From Saccharomonospora viridis DSM 43017 (GTDB taxonomy: Bacteria > Actinomycetota > Actinomycetes > Mycobacteriales > Pseudonocardiaceae), in NCBI RefSeq assembly GCF_000023865.1, contig NC_013159.1, positions 434,001 through 498,000 on the forward strand: DNA of 64,000 nt. Reading direction: 5' to 3'. Position 1 is the first letter of the stretch; every line of letters begins with the position of its first letter. A program made the translations under genes and the position numbers. This document shows positions 58,757-64,000 of this stretch, piece after piece. Under the pieces are notes generated by a model. The model was given only the letters and a program-made list of their open reading frames with translations, did not search any database and was not told where the DNA came from.

Positions 58757-59374
58757 TTGCAGCTGCCCGTCCCGGTGAAGCTCGTCGTACTCGCCTCCGG
58801 CTCGGGAACCTTGTTGCAGGCCGTGCTCGACGCGGTGGGGGACGACGGTTTCCCCGCCGAGGTCGTGGCGGTAGGGGCCGACCGCGAGAAGATCCAGGCC
58901 CTGGAGCGGGCCGAGCGGGCGGGCGTGCCGACGTTCATCGTCAAGACGGGTGACTATCCCGACCGGGCGGCGTGGGACAAGGCCCTCACCGAGGCCGTCG
59001 CCGCTCATCGACCCGATCTCGTGGTGTCCGCAGGTTTCCTCAAGATCCTCGGGCCGGAGTTCCTGGCCCGTTTTCCCAACCGGGTGATCAACACTCATCC
59101 GGCACTGTTGCCCGCGTTCCCGGGTATCCGGGCCGTGGCCGACGCTCTGGAGCTCGGGGCCAAGGTGACCGGGTCGACCGTGCATTTCGTGGATGCGGGG
59201 GTGGACACGGGGCCGATCATCGCGCAGGAGGCCGTGGTCGTGGAGCCCGAGGACGACGAGGAGACGTTGCACGAGCGCATCAAGGCCGTGGAGCGCAGGC
59301 TGCTCGTGGACGTCATCGCGAAACTGGCCCGTGTGGGGTGCACGGTGGACGGACGGAAGGTGAGGTTCTCGTGA
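58757..59374 (+). CDS. purN: Phosphoribosylglycinamide formyltransferase
   Basis: Transfers formyl from N10-formyl-THF to GAR in purine synthesis. [32 protein letters not shown], and catalytic Asn/His/Asp in [12 protein letters not shown] and [11 protein letters not shown]. 205 residues. The start is uncertain: TTG 58757 is in frame, but the only good ribosome-binding site (aggag, 58734-58738) would suit CTG 58745. The stop overlaps purH. Confidence 0.95.
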   Translation: MQLPVPVKLVVLASGSGTLLQAVLDAVGDDGFPAEVVAVGADREKIQALERAERAGVPTFIVKTGDYPDRAAWDKALTEAVAAHRPDLVVSAGFLKILGPEFLARFPNRVINTHPALLPAFPGIRAVADALELGAKVTGSTVHFVDAGVDTGPIIAQEAVVVEPEDDEETLHERIKAVERRLLVDVIAKLARVGCTVDGRKVRFS

Positions 59375-60978
59375 GCGAGCGGACCCCGGTGCCGGGACAG
59401 CGGCCCGTGCGGCGGGCGTTGATCGGTGTGTCCGACAAAAGTGGCCTGTTGGAGCTGGCGACGGGCCTGCACGCGGCGGGCGTGGAGATCGTTTCCACCG
59501 GTGGCACGGCGAAGGTGATCGCCGATGCGGGGGTGCCCGTGACGCCGGTCGAGGAGGTGACCGGGTTCCCCGAGTCGTTCGACGGCAGGGTCAAGACGTT
59601 GCACCCGAGGGTGCACGCCGGGCTGCTCGCCGACACCACGCGGGAGGATCACGTCGAGCAGCTGCGGTCGCTCGACATTGCGCCGTTCGACCTGCTCGTG
59701 GTCAACCTCTACCCGTTCGCGAGCACCGTCGCGTCGGGCGCCACGCCGGAAGAATGCGTGGAGAACATCGACATCGGGGGCCCGGCCATGGTGCGTGCCG
59801 CGGCGAAGAACCATGCCAGCGTCGCCGTGGTGGTGGACCCCTCCCGTTACGACTGGGTGTTGCAACGTGTGCGGGAGGGTGGTTTCGGGTTGGCCGAGCG
59901 GAAGCGGTTGGCCGCCGAGGCGTACGCCCACACGGCCGCCTACGACGTGGCGGTGGCGTCGTGGTTCGCGTCCTCGTACGCGCCCGCGGACGAGGTCGAC
60001 ACCACCGAGGGTGCCACGGCCGTGGAGTTCCCCGACTTCCTCGGCAGCACCTGGCAGCGGCACGCCGTGTTGCGGTACGGCGAGAACCCGCACCAGCGGG
60101 CCGCGCTGTACCGCGATTCCACGCCGAGCGGGCTCGCCCACGCCGAGCAGCTGCACGGCAAGGAGATGTCGTACAACAACTACGTCGACACCGACGCGGC
60201 GCGCCGTGCGGCGTTCGACTTCTCCGAACCCGCCGTGGCGATCATCAAGCACGCCAATCCGTGTGGCATCGCCGTGGGCGTGGACGTCGCCGAGGCGCAC
60301 CGCAAGGCACATGCCTGTGACCCGTTGTCCGCCTTCGGTGGGGTCATCGCGGTGAACCGGCCGGTGACGCTGGAACTGGCCGAACAGATCGCGGAGGTGT
60401 TCACCGAGGTCGTGCTCGCGCCCGACTTCGACGCAGAGGCGTTGGAGGTGCTCCGGCAGAAGAAGAACATCCGCTTGCTGCGGTTGCCGGAGCAGGCCCA
60501 CGCGCACACCGACGCCAAGGAGCTGCGGCCCATCTCGGGTGGGGTGCTGGTGCAGACCGTCGACCGCATCGACGCCGAGGGCGACGACCCGGCCAACTGG
60601 ACCCTCGCCACCGGCGACCCCGTCGACGCCGACACCCTGGCTGACCTGGCATTCGCCTGGCGGGCCGTCCGGTCGGTGAAGTCGAACGCGATTCTGCTCG
60701 CGCACCAGCAGGCCACCGTGGGCATCGGTATGGGCCAGGTGAACCGGGTCGACGCGGCGCGGCTGGCGGTGAACCGGGCCGGTGATCGGGCCAAGCACGC
60801 GGTGGCGGCTTCGGACGCGTTCTTCCCGTTCCCCGACGGTTTGCAGGTGTTGCTCGCCGCGGGGGTGCGTGCGGTGGTCCAGCCCGGTGGGTCCGTCCGG
60901 GACGCCGAGGTGCTCGCCGCCGCCGAAGCCGTGGGGGCCACCGTCTACCACACCGGGACCCGTCACTTCACGCACTGA
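59371..60978 (+). CDS. purH: Bifunctional AICAR transformylase/IMP cyclohydrolase
   Basis: Last two steps of IMP synthesis. The N-terminal cyclohydrolase (1-200) has [34 protein letters not shown] and NLYPF. The C-terminal transformylase has [26 protein letters not shown] with the catalytic Lys-His, [14 protein letters not shown] and [12 protein letters not shown]. 535 residues is typical. GTG in a 4-base overlap with purN. Confidence 0.97.
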   Translation: MSERTPVPGQRPVRRALIGVSDKSGLLELATGLHAAGVEIVSTGGTAKVIADAGVPVTPVEEVTGFPESFDGRVKTLHPRVHAGLLADTTREDHVEQLRSLDIAPFDLLVVNLYPFASTVASGATPEECVENIDIGGPAMVRAAAKNHASVAVVVDPSRYDWVLQRVREGGFGLAERKRLAAEAYAHTAAYDVAVASWFASSYAPADEVDTTEGATAVEFPDFLGSTWQRHAVLRYGENPHQRAALYRDSTPSGLAHAEQLHGKEMSYNNYVDTDAARRAAFDFSEPAVAIIKHANPCGIAVGVDVAEAHRKAHACDPLSAFGGVIAVNRPVTLELAEQIAEVFTEVVLAPDFDAEALEVLRQKKNIRLLRLPEQAHAHTDAKELRPISGGVLVQTVDRIDAEGDDPANWTLATGDPVDADTLADLAFAWRAVRSVKSNAILLAHQQATVGIGMGQVNRVDAARLAVNRAGDRAKHAVAASDAFFPFPDGLQVLLAAGVRAVVQPGGSVRDAEVLAAAEAVGATVYHTGTRHFTH

Positions 60979-61019
60979 ACGCGGCCCGGCCGCCCCGCAG
61001 CGGTCGGCGGCTCGCTCAG

Positions 61020-61051
61020 CAGGCCCTCGTCCTTCCCGGGACGAGGGCCTG
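61020..61051 (+). terminator. Terminator of purN-purH
   Basis: Perfect 13-base stem caggccctcgtcc / ggacgagggcctg with a 6-base loop. Confidence 0.8.
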
Positions 61052-61146
61052 TGTCGTATCGCGTTCCCCGCGTCACGCGTATCGCCGTCACTCAGGCCGG
61101 TGGCCTGCCTTGACACCCCCGGCACGCTCGCCGTTTACTGAGTTCA

Positions 61147-61162
61147 TCGAACACCAGTTCGA
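61147..61162. promoter_or_regulatory. LexA/SOS box with no evident target gene
   Basis: TCGAAC-ACCA-GTTCGA is a perfect match to the actinobacterial LexA palindrome TCGAAC-N4-GTTCGA. GTATAC a few bases downstream may belong to a promoter. No gene on either strand is positioned to be driven by it. Confidence 0.75.
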
Positions 61163-61375
61163 TAGCGGTATACGGTCTCTCCGAGGCCTGCCACGCCTAC
61201 GGTCGCGACGACGGCGTGCTCGGTGAGGGCCGACGGCCGCCGACGAATTCGGAGTGATGTTCAGCGAACCGGCGCTGATTCCCGCTCCTGGCGCGGAGTT
61301 CGTCGGCGGCCACTGCCGCTCCTCGGGACCACTCAGGGCTCGAGGAGCCCGCCCGTGTCGTCCCTGTCCACCGGG

Positions 61376-63886
61376 TCAGTCGATGGGGGGTTCTCCCGGC
61401 TCCAACTCGATCAGGTCACCCTCGGCGAGCAGCTCCTCGATCGACGCGGGCAGCAGGTACGCGGCACCACCGCCCGGCTGGTTGAACCAGGGGATGGCGA
61501 CACCGGCGAGCACCCGCAGGGGACGTTGCACCCGATACACGTGGTACGGGCGATTGACCCATTCCGGCACGAGTGACCGCTCCTCGAACGGGGTGCCCGC
61601 GGCATAGGTGAGGTTGCCGCTGGGGCTGCCGAAACGGTCGAGTTCGCTGCCCACGGGTAGATCCCGCATCTCCTTGCCTCGGAACAACGTGAGCGGCGGC
61701 TCACCCGGCAGCGGCTGGATGGGCCACTGCTGACTGCCCTTACCGGCCTGGCCGTTGCGGCTCTGCGTGGCGGGCTCGGCGGGCCGGGGCACGTCCCGGC
61801 GCGGAGGCGGGGGCGGTACCGGTGCGGGGCCGCCCTGGGGAGGTTGCGGGCTGTGGACACCCTGCTCCTCGTGTGGGGAGGGCACTCGCTGCTCGCCCAT
61901 CGGCTCCGGTGGTGTCGGCGGGCGCGTCCCCGTGGCCACGTCGGACGACAGGGTGGCGGTGACATGCTGCGGAGGCACGGGCCGCTCCTGCTGCGGCGGG
62001 AGTTGCCGCTGCGGAAGGTCACCGGTCTGCGGTGGGGGAACCAGGGAGCCCTGGGGTCGGGTCGTGTCGTGCTCCGACGTGAGCAGCAGTTTGCCGAGCA
62101 TGAACGCCGCCGCGTCCTCCACGTCCCCGAACACGGCGGGACTGGTCAGCTGTTTGTCGTCGTAACGGCCGACACGCCAGCCTTCCCCGACCTCCTCCAG
62201 TGCCCAGCCCTGTTCCGCGGGCTCGCCGATGCGGTAGGACCACTCGGGTACGCCGAGTTCGTCCAGCCGATCCTGGAGGTCCTCCAGCACCGGTTCGTCG
62301 TAGACGAGCGGTCCCGGGGAGTACTCGGTGGGCGGGCCGCCGTCGTCGTGGCCGTCGTCACGGCCGTCCTGGGCGCGTGCCGGCTCGGGCTGTTCGGCGG
62401 GTTCGGGCCTCCTGTCCGGCGACTGTCCCCGGTCGGGCCCTTCCGGCGTGGGCGGGGCCGTGGCCGGCTGTGGCGGCGGGGTGATCGTGGTGGGCGGCCC
62501 GTCGTGGAGCGCGGCGACGGGGGTGTAGGTCGTCGCGGCGTCGGCGGGGTGTTCGGAGTGCGGGGGACCGTCCGAGCGGTCGTCCTCGTATCCGCGTTCC
62601 TCGTACTCCCGGTGCTCGTACGCCTCGTCCCGGTACGGCCGGTGCTCGTAGCCCTCCTGGTCCTGCCGTTCGTAGCGGTCGCCCTCGTACCGCTCGTCGC
62701 GGTAGTCCTCCTCGTACGGTTCCTCGGCGTACTCCTGCTCGTCGTAACGAGCGTCCTCGGCGTGCCTTTCGTCCTCGGCGAACTGTGGCGGAGCGGCTAT
62801 CCGGGTCCGCTCCGCGTCGCTCTCCCCGAAGTGCTGGGCGTCGTGGGGCTCGCCACGCCGTTCGGGCTCGTAGTCCTGTGGCGGAGCCGACACCGGAGCC
62901 GCGAGTCGAGTGCGCTCCGCGTCGCTTTCCGGTGGTTCCTCCTCGTACGGTCGCTGCGGCTCCTGTGCGTGCTCCACGGGAGCGGGCGGGGTGGGTTCGG
63001 GTTGCTCGGGGGCCCGTTCCTGGCCGGGGGCCGGGGGTACGGGTCGCTGTGGCAGGGGCGGTGGCGGTCCGCCCCGCGAGACATGTGCCGCCGCGGCCTG
63101 CCTGACGGCGTCGGGCACGTCGGGGATGGTGAACCCGTTCGCGCGGATGTGTTGCACCAACTCGGGCTCGGGTGCGACCCCGTACTTGCGTAGGTAGTAG
63201 TTGACGGCTGCGGGCCAGATCCACGTGCCGTCGCTGTGGAAGGCGATGGGAACGGCGCTTTCGGGGGGATTGGCCAACCGGTCGAGATCGAGGCCGCGTC
63301 CGGGCACCACCACGGGAGCCCCGTCGAGGTAGTCGAGCAGTTTGTCCTGTTCCTCGACGTCCAGCTCCGGCCTGTTCACCACGGGATGTCCGCCGGCGCC
63401 CACACCGTCGAAGACGCGGGCCATGCGGAAGCGTGGACCGGGGCGTTCCGGTCCAAGACCCGCCATACGGCGCATGAGCCAGTCGGGCACGTTCTCCTCG
63501 GTGCGCGGGAACATGCGCAGTTCGTCGGCGTACGCCTGGGGTGGCGGGGCGAGATCCCAGTTGGGCTCCTCCCGGTCGTACTCGAGGTTGTAGCTCGACG
63601 GGTGGTCGAGCTGGTAGCGGGCGTTGAACCACGTCCCGCGCCCCTCGCGGTACATGCCCGTGCGCAACCGGCCGAACAGGCTGGCGATGTCATGGGTAGC
63701 GGTCCACTCTTGGGTGGTTCCGTCGGCGAGGGCGACTTCACCGGTCAGTTCGTGGTACTTCCCTACGGCGCGATATTCGACGGTCACCCGGCGCCAATCG
63801 CGCGGGGCCGCTCGCAGCAAGGAGAGCCCGATCTGCTTGACCAGAGTGTCCTGCTCGGTTGCGTTCAGCTGGGTCGGTTGAGCCAC
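61376..63886 (-). CDS. TNT-domain NAD+ glycohydrolase toxin with N-terminal YezG-like domain
   Basis: 836 residues, no signal peptide or TM helix. Residues 10-110 (LVKQIGLSLLRAAPRDWRRV, SLFGRLRTGMYREGRGTWFNAR, YNLEYDREEPNW) resemble the YezG/DUF600 immunity family. Residues 155-270 are a second globular domain (DGTWIWPAAVNYYLRKYGVAPEPELVQHI). A long Pro/Glu/Tyr-rich linker (about 275-560) contains two SDAERTR(L/I)AAP copies. A small domain (about 575-650, LQDRLDELGVPEWSYRIG) precedes the C-terminal TNT domain (about 735-830). R751 (DRFG), R770 (ERSL), H782 (YHVY) and Q803 (FNQPGGG) match the pattern of catalytic residues of M. tuberculosis CpnT, from memory of that family. Start GTG 63886 is the best fit before the first domain but is uncertain. 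Confidence 0.82.
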   Translation of the reverse strand: MAQPTQLNATEQDTLVKQIGLSLLRAAPRDWRRVTVEYRAVGKYHELTGEVALADGTTQEWTATHDIASLFGRLRTGMYREGRGTWFNARYQLDHPSSYNLEYDREEPNWDLAPPPQAYADELRMFPRTEENVPDWLMRRMAGLGPERPGPRFRMARVFDGVGAGGHPVVNRPELDVEEQDKLLDYLDGAPVVVPGRGLDLDRLANPPESAVPIAFHSDGTWIWPAAVNYYLRKYGVAPEPELVQHIRANGFTIPDVPDAVRQAAAAHVSRGGPPPPLPQRPVPPAPGQERAPEQPEPTPPAPVEHAQEPQRPYEEEPPESDAERTRLAAPVSAPPQDYEPERRGEPHDAQHFGESDAERTRIAAPPQFAEDERHAEDARYDEQEYAEEPYEEDYRDERYEGDRYERQDQEGYEHRPYRDEAYEHREYEERGYEDDRSDGPPHSEHPADAATTYTPVAALHDGPPTTITPPPQPATAPPTPEGPDRGQSPDRRPEPAEQPEPARAQDGRDDGHDDGGPPTEYSPGPLVYDEPVLEDLQDRLDELGVPEWSYRIGEPAEQGWALEEVGEGWRVGRYDDKQLTSPAVFGDVEDAAAFMLGKLLLTSEHDTTRPQGSLVPPPQTGDLPQRQLPPQQERPVPPQHVTATLSSDVATGTRPPTPPEPMGEQRVPSPHEEQGVHSPQPPQGGPAPVPPPPPRRDVPRPAEPATQSRNGQAGKGSQQWPIQPLPGEPPLTLFRGKEMRDLPVGSELDRFGSPSGNLTYAAGTPFEERSLVPEWVNRPYHVYRVQRPLRVLAGVAIPWFNQPGGGAAYLLPASIEELLAEGDLIELEPGEPPID

Positions 63887-64000
63887 GCCAACATCTTGAC
63901 CAATGAACGCCGTTGATGCACGGCACATGTGCAGATCGTCGCGATCCTTTGAGCAACTTACGGGTCCGGAGGGCGTGATCCGAGTGCGGAGCGCCACATT

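Larger units (their letters stand above)
60979..61375. other. Gap between purH and the TNT-domain gene
   Basis: 397 bases between convergent genes. It contains the purH terminator and an SOS box. A plus-strand frame from 61254 runs antisense into the TNT gene and has no coding character; no gene is accepted. Confidence 0.5.

Noticed and set aside
61254-61607. Plus-strand frame downstream of the SOS box as its target gene
   Set aside because: Most of it is antisense to the TNT-domain coding region and the amino-acid composition (Ser/Pro/Arg/Gly) is that of a shadow frame.

Overview
The window is chromosomal DNA of a high-GC actinobacterium, most likely of the order Pseudonocardiales (Saccharomonospora or a close relative; inferred from gene order and protein character, not from an rRNA gene). 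The order rplM-rpsI-glmM ... glmS-nnrD ... alr-tsaE ... tsaB-rimI-tsaD-groES-groEL1-whiB3-(Rv3415c-like)-bldM-like-sigD-rsdA-(DUF5319)-guaB-guaB3-choD-guaA resembles the Mycobacterium tuberculosis Rv3396-Rv3443 region. The right part (chorismate mutase, uvrD1/pcrA, M23 peptidase, sucCD, 34-kDa-antigen-like, DUF6350, purN, purH) resembles Rv0948-Rv0957. Starts are often GTG, and many adjacent genes overlap by 4 bases.
Layout. 1-2.6 kb: ribosomal proteins L13 and S9, then GlmM. 2.6-11.4 kb: an accessory block with two related type VII secretion (T7SS) substrate cassettes. Each has a small EspC/WXG100-like protein with a C-terminal YxxxE signal, a large acidic protein with an internal WTG motif, and a protein or tail ending in a conserved acidic FDDEDFSN..W motif. 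Between the cassettes lies a translationally coupled ACP, ketosynthase and catalytically dead ketosynthase (chain-length-factor-like). The first cassette is rearranged (fusion plus compensating frame shift), and the ketosynthase carries a 1-base frameshift. 11.4-17.4 kb: hydrolase, GlmS, Nnr dehydratase/epimerase, xylulokinase. 17.5-23.3 kb: alanine racemase and the t6A tRNA-modification genes tsaE/tsaB/rimI/tsaD, interrupted by a Vat-like acetyltransferase. 23.7-30.7 kb: CIRCE-controlled groES-groEL1, whiB3-like, BldM-like and SigD/RsdA regulators. 30.7-37.8 kb: guanine nucleotide synthesis (guaB, guaB3, guaA) around a ChoD-like flavoprotein. 37.8-41.6 kb: divergent PspC envelope-stress proteins and a two-component system. 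41.6-47.5 kb: a minus-strand group with a predicted pseudokinase, a true Ser/Thr kinase and two single-pass membrane proteins with related C-terminal domains. 47.6-61 kb: helicase, peptidase, TCA and purine genes. 61.4-63.9 kb: a large protein ending in a TNT-type NAD+ glycohydrolase toxin domain, with a YezG-like immunity-type domain at its N terminus.
A family of about 12 copies of a palindrome with core tttagcgggctaaa occupies the gaps in the first 21 kb only, often in pairs. It lies at the edges of the accessory inserts that break the conserved synteny.
Main candidates for something new: the T7SS-substrate/ACP-KS-CLF cassette, the single-chain YezG/TNT protein, the palindrome family, the pseudokinase-kinase group, and an SOS box with no evident target gene.
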